NCBI GenBank assembly: GCA_965277445.1
Contig: CBDICY010000013.1
Span: 3,410,001 to 3,474,000 of the forward strand
Length of the DNA stretch: 64,000 bases
Source: JAFMDF01 sp965277445
GTDB lineage: Bacteria; Bacteroidota; Bacteroidia; Chitinophagales; Saprospiraceae
Direction of reading: 5' to 3'
The notes beneath the pieces are model-generated. The model made no database searches. It was not told where the DNA came from and saw only the letters and a list, made by a program, of their open reading frames with translations. Below, one piece after another: positions 1 to 8,036 of this stretch. How positions within the stretch are numbered: position 1 is the stretch's first letter; each line of letters begins with the position of its first letter. A program made the translations under genes and the position numbers.

Positions 1-25
1 TCACATTTCATAATTTAACCTTCCC

Positions 26-1372
26 ATGAAGAAAAAAGGCATTTATCTGACTAGTCTATTATGCTTTATTTTAATAGCTTGTCAAAAAGAAAATACTCAA
101 GTTGACATCAATTTAGATAGTCAATTAGATGAGTTATTAGATATAATGTCTAATAATCAAGGAAGAGCTTTTTTCATACTACCTGATAGCGATGATTACG
201 GAAAAATACCAACCGATCCAAAAAACCCTATAAATCCTGAAAAGGTAAATTTAGGTAAATTATTATTTCATGAAACGGGTTTATCTATTAATCCGCATAA
301 TCTGATTAGCAAGAATACTTACTCTTGCGCTTCTTGTCATTTTGCAGGGGCTGGTTTTCAATCAGGTTTGGCACAAGGTATTGCAGATGGTGGAATTGGA
401 TTCGGCAATAACGGCGAAGGACGAATGAAAGGTAGTCTTTATCGAGGAGATGAAATTGATGTTTGTAAAATTAGAACGCCTACCGTTTTAAATGTCACTT
501 ACCAAGAAGTGGTTTTCTGGAGTGGCTTATTTGGAGGCGTTGGGATGAATGAAGACACCAAAAGTTCATGGGTGGCAGGTCCAGCAGAAGCCAATCACCT
601 GGGTTTTGAAGGAACGGAGACGCAGGCTATAGCAGGTTTGATTGGACATAGATTAGGAGTTGAAGATGCTTTCTTAGAAAAATATGGTTACAAACCGCTA
701 TTCGATGCAGCTTTTCCACATGAAGCACAAGAAAGTAGGTATGATGGGATTAGTGCAGGCTTAGCAATCGCAGCTTATGAACGTACTATTTTAGCCAATC
801 AAGCACCATTTCAAAAATGGTTAAAGGGGGCATCTAATGCAATGACTCAACAACAAAAAGAAGGCGCAATTCTTTTCTTTGGGAAAGCAGAATGTGCGAC
901 TTGTCATACTGGTCCTGCCTTGAATAAAATGGATTTTGAAGCCATCGGCCTAAAAGATATGGCACAATCTGGTCACCCAACTTTTAATGTCTCTATCAAT
1001 GATAATGAACGATTGGGCAGAGGTGGTTTTACTGGCAATACAGCAGATAATTATAAATTTAAAATTCCTCAGCTCTATAATTTAAAAGACTCTCCCTTTT
1101 ATGGACATGGTAGTAGTTTTAGCACCATCCAAGATATTATTGCTTATAAAAATACAGGAACAAAAGAAAACGGAAATGTGCCAGATCAATATTTGTCACC
1201 CGATTTCAAGCCGCTCGGTTTAACTGAAGGAGAAATACAATCTATTACTGAATTTATAACAAATGGGCTCTATGATGATAATCTAGAACGGTATACACCT
1301 AATAGCATTTTGTCTGGTTATTGTTTTCCTTTTAATGATCCATTGGCTCGCAATCAAATGGGTTGTGATTAA
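26..1372 (+). CDS. Di-haem cytochrome c peroxidase (MauG/CcpA family) lipoprotein
   Basis: Predicted periplasmic or outer-membrane-attached di-haem peroxidase, a family that reduces H2O2 with electrons from small c-type cytochromes, or oxidises other substrates in the MauG branch. The 448-aa protein starts with a lipoprotein signal peptide whose lipobox is LIAC, with Cys19 as the lipid site. Two haem-binding CXXCH motifs are visible, CASCH at residues 101-105 and CATCH at 290-294, the spacing usual for the two-domain family. Length is typical or slightly long for a Bacteroidota member. It stands alone: 25 nt of sequence precede it, and over 300 nt of AT-rich DNA follow. The exact electron donor and substrate cannot be told. 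The family call is firm; peroxidase versus MauG-like activity is open. Confidence 0.9.
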   Translation: MKKKGIYLTSLLCFILIACQKENTQVDINLDSQLDELLDIMSNNQGRAFFILPDSDDYGKIPTDPKNPINPEKVNLGKLLFHETGLSINPHNLISKNTYSCASCHFAGAGFQSGLAQGIADGGIGFGNNGEGRMKGSLYRGDEIDVCKIRTPTVLNVTYQEVVFWSGLFGGVGMNEDTKSSWVAGPAEANHLGFEGTETQAIAGLIGHRLGVEDAFLEKYGYKPLFDAAFPHEAQESRYDGISAGLAIAAYERTILANQAPFQKWLKGASNAMTQQQKEGAILFFGKAECATCHTGPALNKMDFEAIGLKDMAQSGHPTFNVSINDNERLGRGGFTGNTADNYKFKIPQLYNLKDSPFYGHGSSFSTIQDIIAYKNTGTKENGNVPDQYLSPDFKPLGLTEGEIQSITEFITNGLYDDNLERYTPNSILSGYCFPFNDPLARNQMGCD

Positions 1373-1689
1373 TAATTAGAAAGGTAGTTCAATGCAAAAT
1401 CATCAAGTTCGGATAGGTTTAACTCATCCAGTTCCCTTATTTATTTTCATTTTTTCAACTCAAAAAGTTTTAAATATAATTTTTGTTTTTTAGCATCAAA
1501 AAATCATAAATATTTGATATTCAATTAATTAAGACAATAAAATATACAAACTCAAATCGTACCCCAAAGTAATTAAGTATTAGTTTAAAATATTTTTACA
1601 TTTTTTGTTTTAAATATTTTAATTTTTAAAACTTTTTGATTTATATTTGTCGAGTAATAATTTTATCACTTTTTTTAAACTAGACAAAT
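1373..1689. other. Intergenic, AT-rich, possible promoter of VOC gene
   Basis: No coding sequence is seen. The last third is extremely AT-rich. A TATATTTG at 1642-1649 matches the Bacteroidota -7 consensus TAnnTTTG and lies 40 nt before the VOC gene. No convincing -33 TTTG lies 19-21 nt upstream, so it is a weak promoter call. Confidence 0.3.
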
Positions 1690-2055
1690 ATGTATAGAGT
1701 AACCAAATTTGATATTCCTACCACAACTCCATTAAAATCAATTGCTTTTTATAATCAAGTCTTTGGATGGACATTTCAACCATCTACCAATCAAAAAAAA
1801 TGGACAGCTTGTGTAGAATCTTCCGAACATCAAGTATTCGGCAATCCTTTTTTAAGAAAAGCCAAATCTGCTCAATCCCTAACCAATGCGATTGAAGTTA
1901 GAAATGTTGAAAGAACCTTAACAAATATCAAAAAGGAAGGTGGTGAAGTGATTGTTCCTAAATTTCCAGTTCCAGGTATCGGGTGGATGGCTTATTTTAA
2001 GGATTTAGAGCAGAATATCTTTGGTGTTATGCAAACGGATAAGGCAGCAGCTTAA
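1690..2055 (+). CDS. VOC-superfamily (glyoxalase/dioxygenase-like) protein
   Basis: A 121-aa single-domain protein of the vicinal oxygen chelate superfamily. The N-terminus (FDIPTTTPLKSIAFYNQVFGW) has the family pattern of a beta strand followed by the helix 'FYnqvFGW'. The C-terminus carries the usual second half, GIGWMAYFKDLEQNIFGVMQ, in which the strand ends with a phenylalanine or glutamate metal-ligand region. VOC members bind a divalent metal and act in glyoxalase, fosfomycin-resistance or dioxygenase reactions; short ones like this are often of unknown substrate. The start ATG follows an AT-rich region with a possible -7 box. There is no operon partner in the same direction within 200 nt. 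The superfamily is secure; the reaction is not known. Confidence 0.8.
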   Translation: MYRVTKFDIPTTTPLKSIAFYNQVFGWTFQPSTNQKKWTACVESSEHQVFGNPFLRKAKSAQSLTNAIEVRNVERTLTNIKKEGGEVIVPKFPVPGIGWMAYFKDLEQNIFGVMQTDKAAA

Positions 2056-2189
2056 ATAGAGTTTGATTCATTTTGGTATGAATGCTTTGATTTTTTATAA
2101 AGTTAGTGCTTTATATTAACCAAATGCCTATTATTAGCGTTATAATTAGTAGTGCTTATTCTAAAAGTTTCCGATTGGCAGCCCATAAA

Positions 2190-2217
2190 CCGCTTGCCGT
2201 GAACTGTAAACCGAATA
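2190..2217. repeat. 7-nt-phased repeat block (CCGnnnA words)
   Basis: Four consecutive 7-nt units (CCGCTTG, CCGTGAA, CTGTAAA, CCGAATA) lie just upstream of the HMG-CoA lyase gene. The same word family recurs as CCGTCAA/CCGTGAA at 7321-7344, and in opposite orientation (ACGGTTG/ACGGTTA) at 5676-5710. The block is short, and on its own it would be weak. Confidence 0.5.
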
Positions 2218-2257
2218 AAATCTTTTATAGTAGACCGCTTCATACCAAACCCCGTCA

Positions 2258-3112
2258 ATGATAAAAATAATAGAATGCCCAAGAGATGCAATGCAAGGGC
2301 TCAAAGAATTTATCCCAACTGAAGTCAAAGCCGCTTATATTAATCAATTATTAAAAGTTGGTTTTGACTCTATAGATTTTGGCAGTTTTGTTTCGCCAAA
2401 AGCCATTCCACAAATGAAGGATACGGCGAAGGTATTGAATTTACTAAATTTAGAAAAAACGACTTCCAAACTATCGGCTATTGTTGCCAACAAAAGGGGG
2501 GCTATTGATGCTTGTCAATTTGAAGAAATTGCTTATTTAGGCTATCCATTTTCTATCTCTGAGACCTTTCAAATTAGGAATACCAATGCCACCATTGAAG
2601 AATCCTTAGTAAGAGTACAAACTATCCAAGAACTCTGTCTGATAAATAACAAAAAACTCAATGTTTATATTTCAATGGGTTTTGGCAATCCCTACGGCGA
2701 TGAATGGAATGTAGAAATTGTACACAAATGGGTAAGCAAATTGGTCGATATGGGCATTCATGTATTTTCCTTATCTGATACGATTGGCGTTTCCAATCCA
2801 GATAATATTAGTTATTTGTTTACTAATTTAATCCCACTTTTTCCAAATGTCGAGTTTGGGGCTCATTTACACACTCCACCGCATAATTGGAAAGAAAAAG
2901 TAGCCGCTGCTTATTTAAGTGGTTGCCGAAGATTTGATGCCGCCATTAAAGGTTTTGGAGGTTGCCCAATGGCCAAAGATGATTTGACAGGTAATATGGC
3001 GACGGAGAATGTCCTACATTTTTTTGATGAAGTCAATGTCGAATTAGGACTCGACCGTTATGCTTTTAATATAGGGTATCGGCAATCTGCTGAGGTTTTT
3101 CCCTTACACTAA
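2258..3112 (+). CDS. Hydroxymethylglutaryl-CoA lyase
   Basis: Predicted HMG-CoA lyase, a DRE-TIM metallolyase that cleaves 3-hydroxy-3-methylglutaryl-CoA to acetoacetate and acetyl-CoA in leucine breakdown. The 284-aa length fits the family. The N-terminal IIECPRDAMQG holds the catalytic Arg-Asp of the 'PRD' motif. GAHLHTPP at about residues 205-212 supplies the two metal-binding histidines. GFGGCPMAKDDLTGN near residues 235-250 is the signature G-loop with the active-site cysteine. The variant 'ECPRDAMQG' instead of 'EVGPRDGLQ' is what I recall of Bacteroidota members. The ATG start is preceded by a 7-nt-phased repeat rather than a recognisable ribosome-binding site. The next gene begins 200 nt downstream and is unrelated, so it is probably transcribed alone. 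Confidence 0.88.
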   Translation: MIKIIECPRDAMQGLKEFIPTEVKAAYINQLLKVGFDSIDFGSFVSPKAIPQMKDTAKVLNLLNLEKTTSKLSAIVANKRGAIDACQFEEIAYLGYPFSISETFQIRNTNATIEESLVRVQTIQELCLINNKKLNVYISMGFGNPYGDEWNVEIVHKWVSKLVDMGIHVFSLSDTIGVSNPDNISYLFTNLIPLFPNVEFGAHLHTPPHNWKEKVAAAYLSGCRRFDAAIKGFGGCPMAKDDLTGNMATENVLHFFDEVNVELGLDRYAFNIGYRQSAEVFPLH

Positions 3113-3314
3113 TCTTCTGTCTAAAAGTCAATTTTATTAGCGTAATTGACATTTTCAGTCTTATAAAATCCTAACTTAAAACCTGTATATTTTGGGCCAC
3201 CTCGTCCCTAAGAAATTGAAAATAAAAATAGTATTCCTCACTATCTTTCAATTTTAGATTGAAAATTATGATATTTGCGCCGAATTTGAAGTTTGGAACA
3301 AATTAAATCAATTA

Positions 3315-5570
3315 ATGTATCGTCGGAATAGCAAAATCATTATAGCCATCGTTATTGTCATCACGGCAGTACAACTATTTCGTTTTCAGGACATTAAGTT
3401 CGATTATGATTTAACAAAATTCTTTCCAGTCAATAGTCCTGAAACTGATTTTTTCATGGATTATAGTGAAAAATATGCTTGGGACGATGACTTTGTTTTA
3501 ATAGGTTTATATAATGAAGCAGGAATTTTTCAACAAGATTTTTTACAAAAGATAGATAGCCTAAGTAAAGAATTACGCAAGTTAGATGAAATCACCTCCG
3601 TTTACTCTCCTACAACCGTTAACATTTTACGGAAAACACCTTTCTCTAGTGGGGTCATTACCAAACCCTATATTACGATTAACCAACCTGAAAGATACGC
3701 AACAGATAGCGCACGTATTTATAGACACCATGAACTAGTAGATAGATTATTTGCTAAAGATGGTAAATCCGTTGGGATTATTTTGGGGCAAAAACCTAAA
3801 TTGGGTGTAGAAGGTTGCCAAGGTTTAGTCGATAAAGTAGATGATTTGATCAACGAGATTGGTTTTACAGAAGCGCATTATGCGGGTAAATGTTTTAGTC
3901 AAACAGCTTATACTTCCCTAGTACAAAGCGAAGTGTTGTTGTTTGTGGGGTCGTCTGTTATTATGATCATCTTTTTCTTATTCCTCAGTTATCGAAAACT
4001 ATGGAGTATCTGGATGCCTTTATTGGTCATTATTATTACAGTTATTTGGGCAATGGGTACCATGATTTGGGCGGGAGAGTCTATTAATTTCATTTCTAAT
4101 ATCATCCCGACAATTCTAATGATTATTGGGATTTCCAATGTCATCCACCTCTTCACTAAATATCGTTTATTAATTCGGAAAGGGGTTGAAAAAATGGAGG
4201 CGCTACACACTTCCATTCGAGAAGTTGGTTTTGCTACTATATTCACTTCTTTAACAACTATTTTAAGTTTCTTAACCTTAACGACTTCCGATGTTGATCC
4301 ATTGGTTAAATTAGGAATATACGCTTCTTTGGGGCTAGTCTTTGCTTTTATACTGACCTATACCCTATTCCCTGCTATGCTTATTTTGTATAAACCTGCC
4401 TATACTTTAGCACCAGAACAATTGAAAGAAGTTTGGCAGCCTTTCTTGTATAATATATTCTTGTGGGTCAAAAAACATCCTAAGTCCATTATATTTGGTT
4501 CTTTTCTAATTACTGCTCTGAGTATTTATGGAATGAGTCTCCTAAGAATAAATAACCACTTAGTTGAGGATTTAAAAAATATGGATGCAGGTCGAGTCGC
4601 TACTGGGTTCTTTGAAGAACGATTTTCTGGTACTCGACAATATGAATTAGCTTTAAGCTTAAAAGATAGTACGAAAAGTATTTTTGATAAAGAGGTTTTA
4701 TTGGGGATGGAACAGGTAGAAAGTTTTATGGAAACCGAATTTGGTAATAATTATTGGTTTAGTCCTGTTAGTGTGATTAAAGCCAGTAATAGAATTGACC
4801 ACGGAGGAAATGAGTCTTATTATAAAATTCCTAAAACCCAACGAAAGATCAATAAACTCGTCAAGGAAATAAAGAAAAACTCCAAACGAACTGCTAACTT
4901 CCCAACCGTCTATACACCTGATGAACGAAATGCTCGATTATCGGGTAAAATTGCAGATATTGGCAGTTATGAAGCAAGGATTAGAAATGGACATTTGGAT
5001 GAATTCATGGCTGCTCAAAAGTTAACCGACCTTTTCGATTATAAATATACAGGGTCCGTCCATTTAAATGATTTGAATGGCTATAATGTTGCCTTTAATG
5101 TTTTAAATGGCTTGTTATTCTGTGTAGCCTTTATTATGATTTTGGTTGGCATAATGTTCCGTTCGGTAAAAATGTCTATCATTGGGATGATTTCCAATGT
5201 CCTGCCCTTATTAATCATTGCAGGCATTATGGGCTACATGGGCATTGATATTAAAATTCCAACGGCTATTATATTTATCCTTTCCTTTGGTATTGCAGTA
5301 GACGATTCCATTCACTTTCTGAGTACCTTCCGATTAGAATTAAATAAAGGCAAAAAAGTAGAAGAATCTATTCGAAATACTTTTTTAACTACTGGAAAAG
5401 CCATTATTGTCACTTCTTTAATTTTATCTGGAGGCTTTTTAACGCTTGCCCTCTCTTCATTCTCTGGCACTTTTTACATCGGCTTCTTTACCAGTCTCTG
5501 CTTAATTTTTGCCGTTACCGCAGATTTGATTTTATTACCTGCTTTAATTTTATTATTTTATAAAAAATAG
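3315..5570 (+). CDS. MMPL/RND-family exporter
   Basis: A 751-aa inner-membrane protein with the architecture of MMPL/RND transporters. One N-terminal membrane helix (residues 8-24) is followed by an outer loop of about 180 residues. Then come a block of five helices, a second loop domain after the helix at about 390-410, and a final block of five helices near 595-750. The fourth helix of each block carries polar residues, for example SFGIAVDDSIHFL in the second block; these acidic residues are the usual proton-relay positions. No membrane-fusion protein or outer-membrane channel gene is adjacent, so it is more like the single-component RND/MMPL group that exports lipids or hydrophobic compounds. 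Substrate unknown. The gene has its own 200-nt upstream spacer. Confidence 0.85.
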   Translation: MYRRNSKIIIAIVIVITAVQLFRFQDIKFDYDLTKFFPVNSPETDFFMDYSEKYAWDDDFVLIGLYNEAGIFQQDFLQKIDSLSKELRKLDEITSVYSPTTVNILRKTPFSSGVITKPYITINQPERYATDSARIYRHHELVDRLFAKDGKSVGIILGQKPKLGVEGCQGLVDKVDDLINEIGFTEAHYAGKCFSQTAYTSLVQSEVLLFVGSSVIMIIFFLFLSYRKLWSIWMPLLVIIITVIWAMGTMIWAGESINFISNIIPTILMIIGISNVIHLFTKYRLLIRKGVEKMEALHTSIREVGFATIFTSLTTILSFLTLTTSDVDPLVKLGIYASLGLVFAFILTYTLFPAMLILYKPAYTLAPEQLKEVWQPFLYNIFLWVKKHPKSIIFGSFLITALSIYGMSLLRINNHLVEDLKNMDAGRVATGFFEERFSGTRQYELALSLKDSTKSIFDKEVLLGMEQVESFMETEFGNNYWFSPVSVIKASNRIDHGGNESYYKIPKTQRKINKLVKEIKKNSKRTANFPTVYTPDERNARLSGKIADIGSYEARIRNGHLDEFMAAQKLTDLFDYKYTGSVHLNDLNGYNVAFNVLNGLLFCVAFIMILVGIMFRSVKMSIIGMISNVLPLLIIAGIMGYMGIDIKIPTAIIFILSFGIAVDDSIHFLSTFRLELNKGKKVEESIRNTFLTTGKAIIVTSLILSGGFLTLALSSFSGTFYIGFFTSLCLIFAVTADLILLPALILLFYKK

Positions 5571-5675
5571 AATTATCTCCTTAGCCATCGTAATTACCCA
5601 TCCTTTTATTAGGTTTTTAATCAAATAAGGTAGTAAATTTGCCTTTCCTATAAAAATACTTACCAAATTTATAAA

Positions 5676-5713
5676 ACGGTTGACGTTCATCGGTATACGG
5701 TTAACAGTTAATC
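5676..5713. repeat. 7-nt-phased repeat block (ACGGTTA words)
   Basis: Five consecutive 7-nt units (ACGGTTG, ACGTTCA, TCGGTAT, ACGGTTA, ACAGTTA) fill much of the leader just before leuC. They are the complement orientation of the CCGTCAA-type words found before leuD. No transcription-factor family that I know matches this pattern. Confidence 0.55.
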
Positions 5714-5747
5714 TATATAATTTTTAAAAACTAAAATCTACTCAAAA

Positions 5748-7157
5748 GTGGCAGGTAAAACGTTATTCGACAAGATTTGGGATTCCCACGTAGTGCAAGA
5801 AATCCCTGATGGTCCATCGGTACTATATATTGACCGACATTTAATTCATGAAGTAACTAGTCCACAAGCTTTTAACGGACTTGGGAGAAGAGGATTGAGC
5901 GTCATGCGTCCAAAGCAAACAGTAGCTACGCCTGACCATAATGTACCAACGATCAATCAAGATAAGCCAATTGAGGATAAATTATCTAAATTCCAAGTTG
6001 ATACTTTAACCGAAAATTGCGAAAAATACGGTATTGATTTGTATGGCTTAAATACCGAATATCAAGGTGTTGTCCACGTAATGGGGCCACAATTAGGGGT
6101 TACTCAGCCTGGTATGACCATCGTTTGTGGTGACAGCCACACCTCTACCCATGGCGCTTTTGGCTGTATCGCTTTTGGTATTGGAACGAGTGAAGTAGAA
6201 ATGGTTTTGGCAACCCAATGCATTATGCAGCCTAAGCCAAAGAAGATGCGGATCAATGTCAACGGGCAATTAAAACCTAATGTATCTCCGAAAGATGTTA
6301 TTTTATACATCATTTCGAAAATGACTGCCGCAGGTGGCACAGGTTATTTTGTGGAATATGCAGGTAATGTTTTCCGTGAAATGTCTATGGAAGGTCGAAT
6401 GACCGTTTGTAACATGAGTATTGAAATGGGTGCTAGAGGTGGATTAATTTCTCCTGATTTAAAAACTTTTGAGTTTGTAAAAGGGAAAAAATATTCGCCT
6501 AAAGGAGCAGACTACGATAAAGCCCTAGAAAAATGGGCGACGCTTTTTACAGACGAGGATGCCGTATTTGACAGGGAAGAACATTTTGATGCATCAGATA
6601 TCGAACCAATGATTACTTTTGGTACAAACCCAGGAATGGGTGTAAAGATCACAGGTAAAATTCCTGAATTAAGTAGCATTGCTGGTTCAGAACAACCTTC
6701 TTTCCAAAAGTCTATGAATTATATGGGTTTCCAAGCAGGAGACACCATGATTGGCAAACAAGTCGATTATGTATTCATCGGTAGTTGTACCAATGGTCGG
6801 ATTGAAGATTTGAGAGTCGTCGCTGACTATGTTAAAGGCAAACAAAAAGCGGAAAATGTAACGGCTTGGATTGTACCTGGTTCGAAAGAAGTAGAAAGAC
6901 AAGCCATTGCAGAAGGAATCGTAGAAGTTTTAGAAGCAGCTGGTTTCAAAATGCGTCAGCCGGGTTGTTCTGCGTGTTTAGCGATGAATGATGATAAAAT
7001 TCCTGCTGGCAAATATGCCGTTTCTACCTCGAATAGAAACTTTGAAGGTCGGCAAGGGCCAGGTTCTAGAACGATGTTGGCAAGTCCATTGACCGCAGCT
7101 GCCGTTGCCGTTGCAGGGAAAGTGGTTGACCCGAGAGGCGTTGCTGTTCCAGCTTAA
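5748..7157 (+). CDS. leuC: 3-isopropylmalate/citramalate dehydratase large subunit
   Basis: Large subunit of isopropylmalate isomerase, an aconitase-family [4Fe-4S] enzyme. It interconverts 2- and 3-isopropylmalate, and also citramalate and methylmalate. The 469-aa length is standard. Cluster ligands are visible: the first in IGSCTNGR (Cys347) and the CSAC pair (Cys407 and Cys410). CGDSHTSTHGAFG is the typical family signature. The start is GTG at 5748, chosen because the residues from there (AGKTLFDKIWDSHVV) are conserved and no ATG fits. It is followed by leuD after a 200-nt spacer full of 7-nt repeats, and then by a citramalate synthase. The cluster therefore probably converts pyruvate and acetyl-CoA toward 2-oxobutyrate, with a possible second role in leucine synthesis. 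Confidence 0.95.
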   Translation: MAGKTLFDKIWDSHVVQEIPDGPSVLYIDRHLIHEVTSPQAFNGLGRRGLSVMRPKQTVATPDHNVPTINQDKPIEDKLSKFQVDTLTENCEKYGIDLYGLNTEYQGVVHVMGPQLGVTQPGMTIVCGDSHTSTHGAFGCIAFGIGTSEVEMVLATQCIMQPKPKKMRINVNGQLKPNVSPKDVILYIISKMTAAGGTGYFVEYAGNVFREMSMEGRMTVCNMSIEMGARGGLISPDLKTFEFVKGKKYSPKGADYDKALEKWATLFTDEDAVFDREEHFDASDIEPMITFGTNPGMGVKITGKIPELSSIAGSEQPSFQKSMNYMGFQAGDTMIGKQVDYVFIGSCTNGRIEDLRVVADYVKGKQKAENVTAWIVPGSKEVERQAIAEGIVEVLEAAGFKMRQPGCSACLAMNDDKIPAGKYAVSTSNRNFEGRQGPGSRTMLASPLTAAAVAVAGKVVDPRGVAVPA

Positions 7158-7163
7158 TTTGAA

Positions 7164-7344
7164 GTCAAAATTTAAAATTATAAATCTAAAATTTAAAAGT
7201 GTAACCTTAGTAATTGTTTCAAGCTTAACCGTGTAAATGAGCTTTCAACTTTTCAATTTTGCCTTTTGAATTTTACATTTCAGATTAAAAATATAGGTTT
7301 TCGTGAATCGTTTGACAAAACCGTCAACCGTGAACCGTCAACCC
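7164..7344. repeat. 7-nt-phased inverted repeat region between leuC and leuD
   Basis: The spacer has a left arm of 7-nt units (GTCAAAA, TTTAAAA, TTATAAA, TCTAAAA, TTTAAAA; 7164-7198). A roughly complementary right arm lies at about 7248-7291 (CTTTTCA, ATTTTGC, CTTTTGA, ATTTTAC). A third block, CCGTCAA, CCGTGAA, CCGTCAA, occupies 7321-7341, directly before the leuD start. The arms could form a long AT-rich hairpin in the leuC-leuD transcript. Periodicity was counted by eye; the arms are imperfect. Confidence 0.6.
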
Positions 7345-7357
7345 AAAACCGTTTAAA

Positions 7358-7948
7358 ATGCCAGTAGCAAAATTTGAACAATTAACCTCCACAGCGGTGC
7401 CTTTACCGATTGAAAATGTGGATACGGACCAAATCATCCCTGCAAGATTCTTGAAAGCTACCACAAGAGAAGGATTTGGGGACAATTTATTTAGAGATTG
7501 GAGATATGATAAAAATGACCAGCCGATTGCTGATTTTGTTTTAAACAATCCAATTTATAGTGGAGAGATTTTAGTCGGTGGTAAAAACTTTGGTTGTGGA
7601 TCAAGTAGAGAACATGCCGCATGGGCAGTAGGAGGCGCAGGATTTAAAGTTGTCGTTTCTAGTTTCTTTGCAGATATTTTCAAGGGTAATGCATTGAACA
7701 ATGGGATTTTACCCATTACGGTAAGTGATGAATTCTTAGCAACTATTTTTTCAGAAATAGAAGGAAACCCTAAAGCTGAATTTAAGGTAGATTTAGAAAA
7801 TCAAACTTTTACCATTGTATCAAGTGGCGCCAGCGTTCCTTTCGATATCAATGGCTATAAAAAAGAATGTATGTTAAACGGATATGATGATATTGATTAT
7901 CTGTTGAATATCAAAGATAAAATTCAGGCTTTTGAATTAGCAAGATAA
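7358..7948 (+). CDS. leuD: 3-isopropylmalate/citramalate dehydratase small subunit
   Basis: Small (swivelling) subunit that completes the LeuCD hydro-lyase. The 196-aa length is normal. The N-terminal segment 'ENVDTDQIIPARFLK' is the family's substrate-loop start. GKNFGCGSSREHAAWA near residues 75-90 is the diagnostic glycine-rich signature. The ATG follows the repeat-filled spacer after leuC and there is no obvious ribosome-binding site. The next gene, citramalate synthase, begins 88 nt after the stop. The three genes lie in one direction with short spacers and are probably one operon, although the hairpin-forming spacers could uncouple expression. No leuB dehydrogenase is present in the cluster. 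Confidence 0.95.
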   Translation: MPVAKFEQLTSTAVPLPIENVDTDQIIPARFLKATTREGFGDNLFRDWRYDKNDQPIADFVLNNPIYSGEILVGGKNFGCGSSREHAAWAVGGAGFKVVVSSFFADIFKGNALNNGILPITVSDEFLATIFSEIEGNPKAEFKVDLENQTFTIVSSGASVPFDINGYKKECMLNGYDDIDYLLNIKDKIQAFELAR

Positions 7949-8023
7949 TGAGTTTATGGGGTAATGAGTTAATGAGGTTGGAACGACTTCTTTGACTCAT
8001 TACCTTATTCACCTCGTCACCTT
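7946..8023. repeat. 7-nt-phased palindrome between leuD and the citramalate synthase gene
   Basis: The left side repeats the word TAATGAG (first copy overlapping the leuD stop). The right side is its complement in 7-nt steps: CTCATTA, CCTTATT, CACCTCG, TCACCTT (7996-8023). The perfect core is GGTAATGAG against CTCATTACC. It fills nearly all of the 88-nt gap. Confidence 0.65.
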
Positions 8024-8036
8024 ATAAACTTCCTTC

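Noticed and set aside
2103..2291. 62-aa minus-strand ORF before HMG-CoA lyase
   Set aside because: It overlaps the start of a secure gene and a 7-nt repeat block, with no signal or domain.
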